Below, piece after piece: positions 8,911 through 17,446 of a stretch of DNA of 61,945 nt. A model generated the notes under the pieces. It was not told where the DNA came from and made no database searches. It was given only the letters and a program-made list of their open reading frames with translations. The stretch's first letter is position 1; each line of letters opens with the position of its first letter. The position numbers and the translations under genes were made by a program. Origin of the DNA: Nocardia fusca NBRC 14340 (GTDB taxonomy: Bacteria > Actinomycetota > Actinomycetes > Mycobacteriales > Mycobacteriaceae); the NCBI RefSeq assembly GCF_001618425.1, contig NZ_BDCU01000002.1, positions 1-61,945 of the forward strand, in the 5' to 3' direction.

Positions 8911-9026
8911 GTCGAGGCCCGTCCCGCCGTTCAGCGCCCGAAGTGCATGCGCCGCAGGCGCGAGTCTCGGGCGCTGAACGGCGGGACCGAGGGGGCCTCG
9001 ACCCCGCGGCGCGCCGGAGGCGCCGC
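8911..9026 (+). promoter_or_regulatory. Large hairpin leader upstream of phosphodiesterase gene
   Basis: A perfect 20-bp inverted repeat (8922-8941 with 8967-8986; arm begins TCCCGCCGTTCAGCGCCCGA) is enclosed by a further 10-bp pairing (8911-8920 with 8993-9002). A second small hairpin (9006-9012 with 9020-9026) is followed by AAAAAA. The block ends 21 bases before the ATG of the phosphodiesterase gene. It could be a terminator or attenuator, an RNA processing site, or a REP-like repeat. No further copy of the arm was noticed in the window. Confidence 0.6.
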
Positions 9027-9047
9027 AAAAAAGCACAGGAGCGTCCG

Positions 9048-9824
9048 ATGATTTTGGTGGCTCAGATCAGCGATCCACATTTCGATCTCGGCACCCGTAA
9101 CGCCGAACGCGCGCAGCGGGTCATGGCCTATCTCGCGGATCTGCGGTGGCGGCCCGATGTGATCGTGGTGACCGGCGATATCACCGATTCCGGCAAACCC
9201 GAGGAGTATGCCGAGGCCCGGGCGGCGCTGCAGGCCGATCTACCGGTGCTGGCGATTCCGGGAAACCACGACGAACGGGCGGCGTTCCGGGAGGTGCTGC
9301 TCGGCGTCCCCCCGCTCGACGACACGATCAACCAGGTGCACCGGGTCGGCAGTGTCACGCTGATCCTGCTCGATTCCAGTGTTCCCGGGCAGTCCGCTGG
9401 GCGGCTGACCGACGAGACCTACGACTGGTTGCACGAGACCCTCGCCGATACTCCCGCCGACGATGCCGTTCTGCTGGCGCTGCATCATCCCCCGGTTTTC
9501 CTGCACAGCCCGATCGTGGACCCCATCGCGCTGGCCGGGCCGGAGCGGCTGGCCGCGGTCATCACCGGCGACGAGCGGATCATCGGCACGCTGACCGGGC
9601 ACGCGCACACCGCCGCGGTCGCCACCTTCGCCGGACGTCCGCTGCTCATGGGCCCGAGTACCGCCTCGGTATTGGGCGGTGAGTGGGAACTCGCCCCGCC
9701 CGAGCGGGTGATGGATTACGCGCCGGACCCGGCGGTCGCGCTGCACGTCATCGACGACGAGCATCGGCTGATCACCCATTTCCGTAGCGTCCCGATGGGC
9801 GGCTGGATCGGTACGCCGTTCTGA
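9048..9824 (+). CDS. CpdA-like metallophosphoesterase (cyclic nucleotide phosphodiesterase type)
   Basis: Calcineurin-like binuclear metallohydrolase of 258 residues. All family metal-binding motifs are present in order: SDPHFD, TGDITDSG, GNHDE, LHHPP and TGHAHTA. This pattern and length match class III cAMP phosphodiesterases such as E. coli CpdA and M. tuberculosis Rv0805. The ATG at 9048 is chosen because ACAGGAGCGTCC precedes it and the protein begins MILVAQISDPH, as in that family; the longer frame to 8943 reads through the hairpin. Substrate remains inferred, since Rv0805-type enzymes have other activities. A CRP-type site lies elsewhere in the window, upstream of rpfA. Confidence 0.88.
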   Translation: MILVAQISDPHFDLGTRNAERAQRVMAYLADLRWRPDVIVVTGDITDSGKPEEYAEARAALQADLPVLAIPGNHDERAAFREVLLGVPPLDDTINQVHRVGSVTLILLDSSVPGQSAGRLTDETYDWLHETLADTPADDAVLLALHHPPVFLHSPIVDPIALAGPERLAAVITGDERIIGTLTGHAHTAAVATFAGRPLLMGPSTASVLGGEWELAPPERVMDYAPDPAVALHVIDDEHRLITHFRSVPMGGWIGTPF

Positions 9825-9830
9825 TCCGGT

Positions 9831-10883
9831 TCAGTACCGGCCGGCGCGGGCTCGCCGGTAGGCGGCGGGGGTGCCGCCGGTCCAGCGCCGGAACGCGTAG
9901 ATGAAGGTCGAGGCCTCCGCGTAGCCGAGCCGGATCGCCACATCGCTCACCGACAGCGGGGTGGTGGTCAGCATCTCCTCCGCCAAGGCTTGGCGTACTT
10001 CGTCCAGCAGGGCCCGATAGCTGGTACCGGCCGCGTCGAGATGCCGGCGCAGGGTGCGGGTGCTCATGTTCAGATCGGCGGCCACGGTGTCGATACCGGG
10101 CGGCGCGGTGAGCCCGTCCATACCGCCGCGGGGCACCAGCCGCGCGCGCACCTCCGCGGCGATGCCGGTTCTCGCCCGCCGCCGGTGCACCAGATCCCGG
10201 CACTGTGCCAGGCAGATGGCCAGCGTGTGTTCGTTGGCCTGCGGTAGCGGCTGGTCCAGGATCGCCGGGTCGATGGCCACCAGGTTGTGCGGCTGCCCGA
10301 ACCGCGGCCGGGCCACGGTCACCTCGGCGATCAGGTCGGCGTAGGACGGTTCGGGGAACCGGAATTCGGCGCGCAGCAGGGCCAGGTGCCTGCCCAGCAG
10401 ATCGCTCATCACCTGGTGCATCGCCGTCACATCGCGCTCCACCAGGAACTGGCGGACGTCGGCGGGCACCGCCTCGTCGTGGATGCGGCCGATGAATTCC
10501 CCGTGCTCCCACTGGGTCACCGGCAGGCAGAAGGTGAAGCTCAGTTCGAGGTAGCGCAGGGCGAAATCGATCGCCTCGGCCAGGGTGGGGCTGCTGACAC
10601 AGGCGAAGCCGAAGATGCCGAAGGTGGTGATGCGGTAGCGCCGGCCCACCTCGATGCCCATCCCGGGACGGTCGAGTTCGCGGACCAGGTTGCGCACCAC
10701 CGCGAGTTCGGTGTGCGCGTCGATCTGGGCGTCCGGGTCGTGCAGCCGAGCTTCGGTGAGATCGGTACCGCGCAGCAGTGCGGTGACGGGAACTCCGTGC
10801 TCCGCGCCGTATCCGGCCATGAGCGCGACACTGGCGACTCCCCTGGGGAAGTCCCAGTCGCGGATCGACGGACGTTGCACCAT
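9831..10883 (-). CDS. AraC-family transcriptional regulator (OruR/arabinose_bd type)
   Basis: 350-residue regulator with an N-terminal ligand-binding region of the Arabinose_bd type (residues about 20-210, including FGIFGFACVSSPTLAEAIDF) and a C-terminal double helix-turn-helix. The recognisable end of the AraC domain is DVAIRLGYAEASTFIYAFRR, followed by WTGGTPAAYR. Relatives control fatty acid, lipid or amino acid catabolism genes; the target here is unknown. The gene converges on the phosphodiesterase gene with a 6-base gap and no terminator. The ATG is preceded by CATAAT six bases upstream and no RBS, suggesting leaderless expression. Confidence 0.9.
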   Translation of the reverse strand: MVQRPSIRDWDFPRGVASVALMAGYGAEHGVPVTALLRGTDLTEARLHDPDAQIDAHTELAVVRNLVRELDRPGMGIEVGRRYRITTFGIFGFACVSSPTLAEAIDFALRYLELSFTFCLPVTQWEHGEFIGRIHDEAVPADVRQFLVERDVTAMHQVMSDLLGRHLALLRAEFRFPEPSYADLIAEVTVARPRFGQPHNLVAIDPAILDQPLPQANEHTLAICLAQCRDLVHRRRARTGIAAEVRARLVPRGGMDGLTAPPGIDTVAADLNMSTRTLRRHLDAAGTSYRALLDEVRQALAEEMLTTTPLSVSDVAIRLGYAEASTFIYAFRRWTGGTPAAYRRARAGRY

Positions 10884-10924
10884 GGCGACATTATGGCCGA
10901 ATATCTCGATTGATCACTATGTGG

Positions 10925-11839
10925 TCACCAGGAAAGCTCCGCGCACCGGCGGGCGGTATCGGTGGTCTCCACCTGAAGGGTCGCGTGGTGGATGTGGTAG
11001 CGGTCGGCGAGCAGGCGCTGGGCCGCGCGCAGTATCTCGTCACCGGAATCGGATCCCGTGGTGGTGATATGGGCCGACGCGACCTCCATACCCGAGGTCA
11101 ATGTCCAGACGTGCAGGTCGTGGACATCGCAGACCCCGGGGACCGCGGCCAGTTCGGCCGCTACCTTCTCGACGTCGAGCTCTTCGGGACTGTGCTGGAA
11201 CAGAATGCGCAGCGAGCGCCGGGCCAGCAGATAGGTCCGGGGCAGCACCCACAGGCCGATGGCGACGCCGACGATCATATCGGCGTAGAGCCAGCCGGTG
11301 GTCAGCGTGATCGCGGCGGACAGCAGCACGCCGAACGACCCGACCATATCGGCCAGTACCTCGAGATAGGCGCCGCGCACATTGAGGCTCTCCTCGGCCC
11401 CGCGCCGCAGCAGCAGGAAGGCCGCGATATTGGCCAGTAGGCCGATGGCACCGGCGGCCAGCACCGGCCCACCGGGCACCTCCGGCGGTTCCCCGAACCG
11501 GCGCACCGCCTCGATCAGTACGTACCCGGCGACCGCGAACAGCAGGACGGCGTTGGCGAGCGCGGCGATCACCTCGGCCCGGTAGTAGCCGAAGGTGCGG
11601 GTGTAGCTGGGCCGGGTATTGCGGGCGAGCATGATGGCCGACAGCGCCATGGCGATACCCACGACATCGGTGAGCATATGGGCGGCGTCCGACAGCAGCG
11701 CCAGCGAACCGGTGGCCAGCGCGACCACCAGCTCGACCAGCATGAATCCCAGGCCGATGGCCAGCGCTGACGCCAGGCGGCCGACATATTTTCCCGAGGC
11801 GCTCTCCGGCGATACGTGATGCGTATGATCATGTCCCAC
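10925..11839 (-). CDS. Cation diffusion facilitator (CDF) metal exporter
   Basis: CzcD/ZitB-like proton-coupled exporter of divalent metals (Zn, Co, Cd or Mn class). It has six predicted helices with the metal-site pattern SLALLSDAAHMLTDVVG (helix II) and YADMIVGVAIGLWVL (helix V), an N-terminal His-rich GHDHTHH, and a C-terminal cytoplasmic CDF domain. The longest frame starts at 11866, but I prefer GTG 11839 (304 residues, VGHDHTHH), because a promoter with TTGCAA-17 bp-TATGTT ends six bases before it. The metal cannot be fixed from sequence; the divergent ECF transporter suggests linked metal or vitamin handling only as a possibility. Confidence 0.9.
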   Translation of the reverse strand: MGHDHTHHVSPESASGKYVGRLASALAIGLGFMLVELVVALATGSLALLSDAAHMLTDVVGIAMALSAIMLARNTRPSYTRTFGYYRAEVIAALANAVLLFAVAGYVLIEAVRRFGEPPEVPGGPVLAAGAIGLLANIAAFLLLRRGAEESLNVRGAYLEVLADMVGSFGVLLSAAITLTTGWLYADMIVGVAIGLWVLPRTYLLARRSLRILFQHSPEELDVEKVAAELAAVPGVCDVHDLHVWTLTSGMEVASAHITTTGSDSGDEILRAAQRLLADRYHIHHATLQVETTDTARRCAELSW

Positions 11840-11845
11840 GCGACA

Positions 11846-11874
11846 AACATATGCGTCAATGCGCATGCTTGCAA
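11846..11874 (-). promoter_or_regulatory. CDF exporter promoter with palindromic operator in the spacer
   Basis: On the minus strand TTGCAA (11869-11874) and TATGTT (11846-11851) are 17 bp apart and stop six bases before GTG 11839. The spacer holds an inverted repeat ATGCG-N6-CGCAT (11851-11866). Palindromes placed between or over -35 and -10 of metal-exporter genes are typical of ArsR/SmtB or MerR-family sensors. No such regulator gene is in the neighbourhood, so it would act in trans. Confidence 0.6.
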
Positions 11875-11919
11875 CACCGTCGATTCGCGCCCACCCGCCG
11901 GGCTGGCAGACTCGAGTAC

Positions 11920-14166
11920 GTGAGCGACCAGTCCGCAGCCCCCCGCACCGGCGAACCCGGCGCGCCCGTGCCCGGCGCGACCGGGCCCGGCAGCGGGCAC
12001 GGCGGCGACCACCACGGCGCAGCGCCGAACCGGACCTATCGCGGCAGTGCGCTGCGCCCGATCGAACTCGCCACCGGCGCGGTACTCGGCGGCGTCACCG
12101 TCGGACTGGTGACCGTCGGCGCCGTGATCCCGTTCGCGGCCGCCCTGCAGCTGGTTGCGGCCGTGCCCATGGGTCTGCTCGCCCACCGCTACCGATTCCG
12201 GACCGTGCTCACCGCCTCGATCTCGGCCGCCCTGGTCACCTTCGTGGCGGCCGGCCTCACCGCCGCCATGGCGATGGTCGCCACGGCCACCATCGGCGGC
12301 ATCGTCGGCACGGTCAAACGCCGCCACGGCGGTATCGTCGCGGTCACCGGGCTGTCGGTTCTCGCCGGCGTCGCCTGGGGCGCTTTCTCGGTCGGCTTCC
12401 TGCTGGCCTTCTCGGCCACCCGCGACCTGCTGTTCGACACCGTCCGCAACACCGCGACCGGCCTGGCCGAACTCACCTCCCGCCAGCAGCATCTGGAACC
12501 GCTCGGCCGCGGCGTCCTGCACATCACCGATGTGGTCCTGCAGTGGTGGTGGGTCTACATCGGCGGCACCGTCCTGGCCGGGACCGTGGTCACCGCACTG
12601 GTCTCGTGGTTCGTGCTCGGTTCCGTCCTGGACCGCCTCACCTGGCTGCCCGGCACCGACCGCCTCGACGCCCCCGCCGACGACCGCCCGATCGCACCCC
12701 TGCCGGTGACGCTGCGCGCGGCCGGATATCGGTACCCCGGCGCCGCCGCCGACGCGTTGACCGGTGTCGACCTGCGGGTCGAGGTCGGCGAGTTCGTCGC
12801 GGTGGTCGGCCACAACGGGTCCGGTAAATCGACCCTGACCCGGCTGCTGGCGGGGCTGCCGCCGAGCAGCGGCGCGGTCGAGCGCCCCGGCTCCGCCGGA
12901 CTCGGCCATCTGGGCGGAACGGCGCTGGTCCTACAGCGGCCGGAAAGCCAGACGCTGGGTGTGCTGGTCGCCGACGATGTGGTCTGGGGGCTACCCACCG
13001 CTCTCGCGGCGGAAGTGGATATCGACGCCCTGCTGCACGAGGTCGGACTGGACGGGATGGGCGACCGGGAGACCGCCACCCTGTCCGGTGGCCAGCAACA
13101 GCGACTGGCGGTGGCGGCGGCACTGGCCCGGCGCCCGGCCCTGCTCATCGCCGACGAAGCCACCTCCATGATCGACCCGGACGGCCGCCGGGAACTGGTG
13201 ACGCTGTTGGCCGGTCTGCCGAAACGGCATGCCATGGCCGTCGTCCTGGTGACCCATCACGAAGCCGACGCCGATGCCGCCGACCGGGTGGTGCACCTGG
13301 CCGCCGGGCGGATGGTCGACCGGCTGCCCGCCTGGCCGAAACCGGCCAGTGCCCAGCGCCGCCGCCCGATGGGCGAGACGCTGCTCGAACTGCGCGGTGT
13401 CCGGCACACCTACAACCGCGGCACACCCTGGGAGGCGCCCGCGCTGCACGGTGTCGACCTGTCGGTACGCCGTGGGGAAGCGCTGCTGGTGGTCGGCGGC
13501 AACGGATCCGGGAAATCGACCCTGGCCTGGATCATGGCTGGACTCATCGCGCCCAGCACCGGACGCTGCGAGCTGGCGGGCAAACCGGTCAGCAAACAGA
13601 TCGGGCGGGTGGAACTGGCCTTCCAGCACTCCCGGCTGCAACTGCAACGGCATACCGTCGGCGAGGAGATCGCCGACTGGGGCGGGGAGGGTACCGGTTC
13701 GGGCACCGTGGGCAAAGCCCTCGACGCCGTCGGTCTGGACCGCTCCCTGACCACCCGGTCCATCGAAGAACTCAGCGGCGGTCAGGCCAAACGGGTGGTG
13801 CTGGCCGCCATCGTCGCCGCCCACCCGCAGGTGGTGGTTCTGGACGAACCGCTGGCCGGGCTGGATCCCGAGGGCCGCGCCGATATCGTCGAACTACTGG
13901 CCAGGCTGCGCGATTCGGGGCTCACGCTGGTCGTCATCTCCCATGATGTCGAGGATGTGGCGGCCATCTGCGATCGCACCGTCCACCTGCGCGCGGGCCG
14001 CATTCCGGAAACCGAGACGGCGGCCGCCCCGGTGCCCGGTACCGAAGCCGACACCACGCCCATCCCGGCCGTCCACCCGCCCGGCCCGGCGCACCGCCGG
14101 GCACCGGGCGCGGCCTGGCGGCTGCGCGGCGACGCCCACGGAATCGACCACGGAGGCACCCGATGA
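11920..14166 (+). CDS. ECF transporter: membrane domain fused to two ABC ATPase domains
   Basis: A 748-residue protein resembling, as I recall, M. tuberculosis Rv2326c. Residues about 40-240 form a membrane domain of six or so helices, possibly substituting for an S component. Two ATPase domains follow: Walker A GHNGSGKST (about 296) and GGNGSGKST (about 525), signatures LSGGQQQRL and LSGGQAKRV, Walker B LLIADEAT and VVVLDEPL. The domains power uptake of a vitamin or metal through the EcfT permease encoded next, whose ATG overlaps this stop (ATGA). GTG 11920 is chosen over longer starts because CAGACT lies seven bases upstream and the longer frame would overlap the CDF promoter. Substrate is unknown. 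Confidence 0.88.
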   Translation: MSDQSAAPRTGEPGAPVPGATGPGSGHGGDHHGAAPNRTYRGSALRPIELATGAVLGGVTVGLVTVGAVIPFAAALQLVAAVPMGLLAHRYRFRTVLTASISAALVTFVAAGLTAAMAMVATATIGGIVGTVKRRHGGIVAVTGLSVLAGVAWGAFSVGFLLAFSATRDLLFDTVRNTATGLAELTSRQQHLEPLGRGVLHITDVVLQWWWVYIGGTVLAGTVVTALVSWFVLGSVLDRLTWLPGTDRLDAPADDRPIAPLPVTLRAAGYRYPGAAADALTGVDLRVEVGEFVAVVGHNGSGKSTLTRLLAGLPPSSGAVERPGSAGLGHLGGTALVLQRPESQTLGVLVADDVVWGLPTALAAEVDIDALLHEVGLDGMGDRETATLSGGQQQRLAVAAALARRPALLIADEATSMIDPDGRRELVTLLAGLPKRHAMAVVLVTHHEADADAADRVVHLAAGRMVDRLPAWPKPASAQRRRPMGETLLELRGVRHTYNRGTPWEAPALHGVDLSVRRGEALLVVGGNGSGKSTLAWIMAGLIAPSTGRCELAGKPVSKQIGRVELAFQHSRLQLQRHTVGEEIADWGGEGTGSGTVGKALDAVGLDRSLTTRSIEELSGGQAKRVVLAAIVAAHPQVVVLDEPLAGLDPEGRADIVELLARLRDSGLTLVVISHDVEDVAAICDRTVHLRAGRIPETETAAAPVPGTEADTTPIPAVHPPGPAHRRAPGAAWRLRGDAHGIDHGGTR

Positions 14167-14897
14167 GCACCGTCCTGCTGCGCCGGGTCCCGGTGGCCAG
14201 TCCGGTCCACAACCTGTGGGCCGGAACCAAGATGATCGCCGCGTTCCTGATCAGCCTGCTGCTGATGATCCTGCCGAGCTGGCCGATCCTCGGCATCATG
14301 ATCGTGTTCCTGATCGCGATCGGCCTCGTGGCCCGGCTGCCGCTGGGGGTCCTGCCCCGCCTGCCGCTGCTGTTCTGGCTGCTGATCGCCTTGGGCGCAC
14401 TGATCAATGTGCCCGTCGGCGGCGCCGCCGTACTGCGCTACGCGCAGGTGGTGGTGTTCGGGCTGATCCTGGTGGCCGCGTCCATGCTCATCGCCTGGAC
14501 CACCCCCATGAGCGAAATCGCGCCCGCACTGGCCACTCTCGGCCGACCGTTGCGCCGCCTGCGGGTACCGGTGGACGAACTGGCCGTGGTGGTGGCGCTG
14601 ACCCTGCGCGGCCTCCCGCTGCTGCTCGAGGAGATCCGTATCCTGCGCGCCGCCCGCCGCCTGCGCCCCAAACCCGATCTACTGCACCGCACCACCGATC
14701 CGGTGATCGATATCCTCACCGCCTCCATGGCGGTATCCACCCGGCGGGCCGGCGAACTGGGCGAGGCGATCACCGCCCGCGGCGGGACAGGACAGCTCAC
14801 CGCCCGCCCGGCCGCACCCGGCCGCAACGACGCCTTCGCGCTGGCGGTCGTGGTAATCGTCTGCGCCGCGGCCCTGCTCGTGGAGATTCTCCTGTAA
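14163..14897 (+). CDS. ECF transporter T component (EcfT/CbiQ-like permease)
   Basis: Energy-coupling permease of 244 residues with about five membrane helices and a cytoplasmic coupling region. The EcfT Ala-Arg-Gly-type coupling motif is visible as EIRILRAARRLRPK, with a second basic motif VSTRRAGELGEAITARG. These helices transmit ATP hydrolysis from the fused ATPases to the substrate-binding protein. It overlaps the upstream ATPase gene by four bases and the pair forms a two-gene operon. No separate S component follows, so either the N-terminal domain of the ATPase protein or an unlinked S protein provides specificity. Confidence 0.88.
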   Translation: MSTVLLRRVPVASPVHNLWAGTKMIAAFLISLLLMILPSWPILGIMIVFLIAIGLVARLPLGVLPRLPLLFWLLIALGALINVPVGGAAVLRYAQVVVFGLILVAASMLIAWTTPMSEIAPALATLGRPLRRLRVPVDELAVVVALTLRGLPLLLEEIRILRAARRLRPKPDLLHRTTDPVIDILTASMAVSTRRAGELGEAITARGGTGQLTARPAAPGRNDAFALAVVVIVCAAALLVEILL

Positions 14898-14904
14898 GAG
14901 GTCT

Positions 14905-15087
14905 TTACTTCTTCTGGTCGCGCACGGCCTTGCGGGCCGCCTCCTGCGCCTTGTCCACCTGCCCCGCGTATTTGCCGCCGGTCTTCTTGTCGACCGCGTC
15001 GCCGACCTTCTCGATCAGCGGCTCGACCTTGTCCGCGTTCTTGCGCGCCAAACCCAATGCCTTGTTCGCCAGACCCTTGAAATCCAT
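14905..15087 (-). CDS. MT0933/Rv0909-type small helical protein (annotated antitoxin family)
   Basis: A 60-residue protein, MDFKGLANKALGLARKNADK and onward, rich in Lys, Asp and Ala and predicted as amphipathic helices. The pattern K-x-AD-K...V-x-KVGDAVDKKTGGKYA...AA matches the MT0933-like antitoxin family (PF14013), which M. tuberculosis pairs with a toxin gene as Rv0909-Rv0910. The ATG at 15087 is preceded by AAGGAGTACGACA, a clear RBS. No Rv0910-like toxin is adjacent; the neighbours are ecfT (convergent) and ligD. A true toxin-antitoxin role is therefore unsupported here. Confidence 0.8.
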   Translation of the reverse strand: MDFKGLANKALGLARKNADKVEPLIEKVGDAVDKKTGGKYAGQVDKAQEAARKAVRDQKK

Positions 15088-15173
15088 TGTCGTACTCCTT
15101 GCTCGAAATCGCTCGAACATCACAGTACCCAGGGGATTCGACATACGGGCGACATCACCGGTGGCGACGGCGG

Positions 15174-17396
15174 TCACAGTTCGCCCAGCCACGCCGGATG
15201 CCAGAGCCGGCCGGTCTCGGTCCAATCCATGTAGCGCACAGTGCCTTCCACTTTCGGCGTGACCCAGATCGCGTCGCGGCGTTCGTCCGCCGACATCTCG
15301 TTGACGAACGGGCTGGTCTTGCGCTCCAGCCGATGCAGCCGTGCGGCCAACTCGCGCATACCCGCATCCCCGAATCCGGTGCCCACCCGTCCCGCGTACA
15401 CGAGCCCGTCCTCGGCGGGAATGCCCACCAGCAGTGACGCGAACGGTCGGGCGCGGCTGCGCCGCATTCCGCCGACCACAACCTGCCGGGTCCGCCAGTT
15501 GCGCTGCTTCACCCAGGTCCGGCCGCGGGTACCGGGCAGGTACACCGAATCGACCTTCTTGGCGACGACCCCCTCCACCCCGTCCTGTTCGCTCTGCCGC
15601 ACGGCATCCGCGCCGCTGCCCTCGTACGGCGGCGGCACCCGCAGGGCGGGCGCGGTCGCGGCGAGTGCCTCCAGGACCCGGCGGCGGTCGCGGTAGCGTT
15701 TGCGCAGCAGTGAGGTGCCGTCCAGGTAGAGCAGATCGAAGGCCACGAATTCCGCCCGTCGCGGATTCGCTTTCAGCAGGGCGACGTTGACCGCGCCGTC
15801 CGGGTCGCGGACGATGATCTCCCCGTCCAGCACCACCTGATGCCCGCCCAGATCGGCGGCCAGCTCCGCGAGCTGCGGATACTGCGCGGTCACATCGTGA
15901 CCGGTCCGGCTGCGCAACCGGAGCTCACCCGCTTCGATCTCCACGATGAGCCGGAAGCCGTCCCATTTGCGCTCGAACACCCACTCCGATTCCGGTAGCG
16001 CCGCCACATCACCGCTGGTGGCGAGCATCGGGGCCAGACCGCGCGGGAGGTCGGCCCCGGGCGCCGGCTGATCCTTCATCAGATGCATGAGCCACTGATC
16101 GCCCTCGGTGCGGATCAACGCGTACCGGCCGTTCAACCGGGTCCCGCGCAGCACCACGATCACCTCGTCGTCCCGCCACTTCTCGGCCCGGTAGGTGCCG
16201 GTGTCCCATACCGACATCTCCCCCGCGCCGTACTCGCCGGATGGGATCGTGCCGTGGAAATCCAGGTACTCCAGCGGATGGTCCTCGGTGTGCACAGCGA
16301 GGCGGTTCTGGCGCGGGCTGTCCGGTGGACCCTTGGGCACCGCCCACGAGACCAGGACGCCTTCCCGCTCGAGCCGCACGTCCCAGTGCAGGCGGCGCGC
16401 GTGGTGTTCGTGGACGACGAATCGATCTCCCGGGCCGCTCCGGGGCGATTCGGCGGGTACCGGTTCGGGCGTCCGGGCCGGGTCCCGCATGGACCGGTAC
16501 TTCGTCAGCGCGTCGTCGAGCGGCGGGTCCAGACCGGCGAGCAGGTCACCGTCGGACCGGTAGCGGCGCAGTACCTCGTCGAAACGCAACTGCCGGAGCC
16601 CCGCCCCGTCCTCGATCTCGTCCCAGCTGCGCGGCGCCGCGGCGTTCGGCTCCTCCCGGCCGCGCAGCGAATACGGCGCGATCGTGGTCTTCGCCGGATT
16701 GTTCTGGCTCCAGTCCAGGAACACCTTGCCCGCGCGGACCTCCTTCGCCATGGTGGCCGTCACCAGATCGGGCAGCAGTTTCTCCAGGTTCTCCGCCACC
16801 TGTTTGGCCACCGTCGACGCACCCCCCGGGCCGAGCCTGCGGTCCAGTGGAACGTAGAGGTGGATCCCTTTGCTGCCGCTGGTCAGCGGGTAGGCGCGCA
16901 TCCCGATCTCGCCGACCATATCCCGGATGCCCAGCGCCACCCGCGCGCATTCGGACAGCCCCGCGCCGGGCCCGGGATCCAGATCGAACACCAGCCGGGT
17001 CGCCGGACCGCGCTCGTCACCGTCGAAGCGCCACTGCGGCACATGGATCTCCAGCGCGGCCTGCTGCCCCAGCCAGACCAGCCCGGCCTGCGAGGAGATC
17101 ACCGGGTAGGTCACTGCGCGGTCGGAATGCCGCTGGGTACGCCGCGGCACCCAGGACGGGGTGCCGGCGGCCAGGTTCTTCTCGAAGAAGGAGGACGCGC
17201 CGACACCGTCGGGCCAGCGTTTGCGGGTGACCGGCCGGCCCGCCATATGCGGCAGCATGGCCGGGGCGATCTCGGCGTAGTACTCGAGCACCTCGCCCTT
17301 GGTGGTGCCGGTCGCCGGATACAGCACTTTGTCCGGGTTGCTCAGCCGGACCTCGATATCCGGCTGTCCCGGCTCACCTCCGAAACTCCGGCGCAC
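15174..17396 (-). CDS. ligD: LigD-type ATP-dependent DNA ligase (Pol-PE-Lig)
   Basis: Multifunctional end-joining ligase, 740 residues, in the mycobacterial domain order. The N-terminal primase-like polymerase (1-300) has the metal motif FDLDPG (Asp138, Asp140). The 3'-phosphoesterase domain (about 325-440) shows HARRLHWDVRLE. The ligase domain (about 455-740) has the nucleotidyl motif ERKWDGFR with the adenylated Lys at about 477, then DGEI, FVAFDLLYLDG, EGVVAKK and TWVKQRNW. It acts with Ku in non-homologous end joining; no ku gene is in this window. Start GTG 17396 is tentative. The gene lies between two MT0933-type small genes on the same strand. Confidence 0.94.
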   Translation of the reverse strand: MRRSFGGEPGQPDIEVRLSNPDKVLYPATGTTKGEVLEYYAEIAPAMLPHMAGRPVTRKRWPDGVGASSFFEKNLAAGTPSWVPRRTQRHSDRAVTYPVISSQAGLVWLGQQAALEIHVPQWRFDGDERGPATRLVFDLDPGPGAGLSECARVALGIRDMVGEIGMRAYPLTSGSKGIHLYVPLDRRLGPGGASTVAKQVAENLEKLLPDLVTATMAKEVRAGKVFLDWSQNNPAKTTIAPYSLRGREEPNAAAPRSWDEIEDGAGLRQLRFDEVLRRYRSDGDLLAGLDPPLDDALTKYRSMRDPARTPEPVPAESPRSGPGDRFVVHEHHARRLHWDVRLEREGVLVSWAVPKGPPDSPRQNRLAVHTEDHPLEYLDFHGTIPSGEYGAGEMSVWDTGTYRAEKWRDDEVIVVLRGTRLNGRYALIRTEGDQWLMHLMKDQPAPGADLPRGLAPMLATSGDVAALPESEWVFERKWDGFRLIVEIEAGELRLRSRTGHDVTAQYPQLAELAADLGGHQVVLDGEIIVRDPDGAVNVALLKANPRRAEFVAFDLLYLDGTSLLRKRYRDRRRVLEALAATAPALRVPPPYEGSGADAVRQSEQDGVEGVVAKKVDSVYLPGTRGRTWVKQRNWRTRQVVVGGMRRSRARPFASLLVGIPAEDGLVYAGRVGTGFGDAGMRELAARLHRLERKTSPFVNEMSADERRDAIWVTPKVEGTVRYMDWTETGRLWHPAWLGEL

Positions 17397-17446
17397 CCCG
17401 GATCACATCCGCGGGCGGACAACCCCGTTCGGCGCCGCGCCGTAGG

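Noticed and set aside
14905..15087. A complete toxin-antitoxin module
   Set aside because: Only the antitoxin-family protein is present; no toxin-like gene is adjacent.
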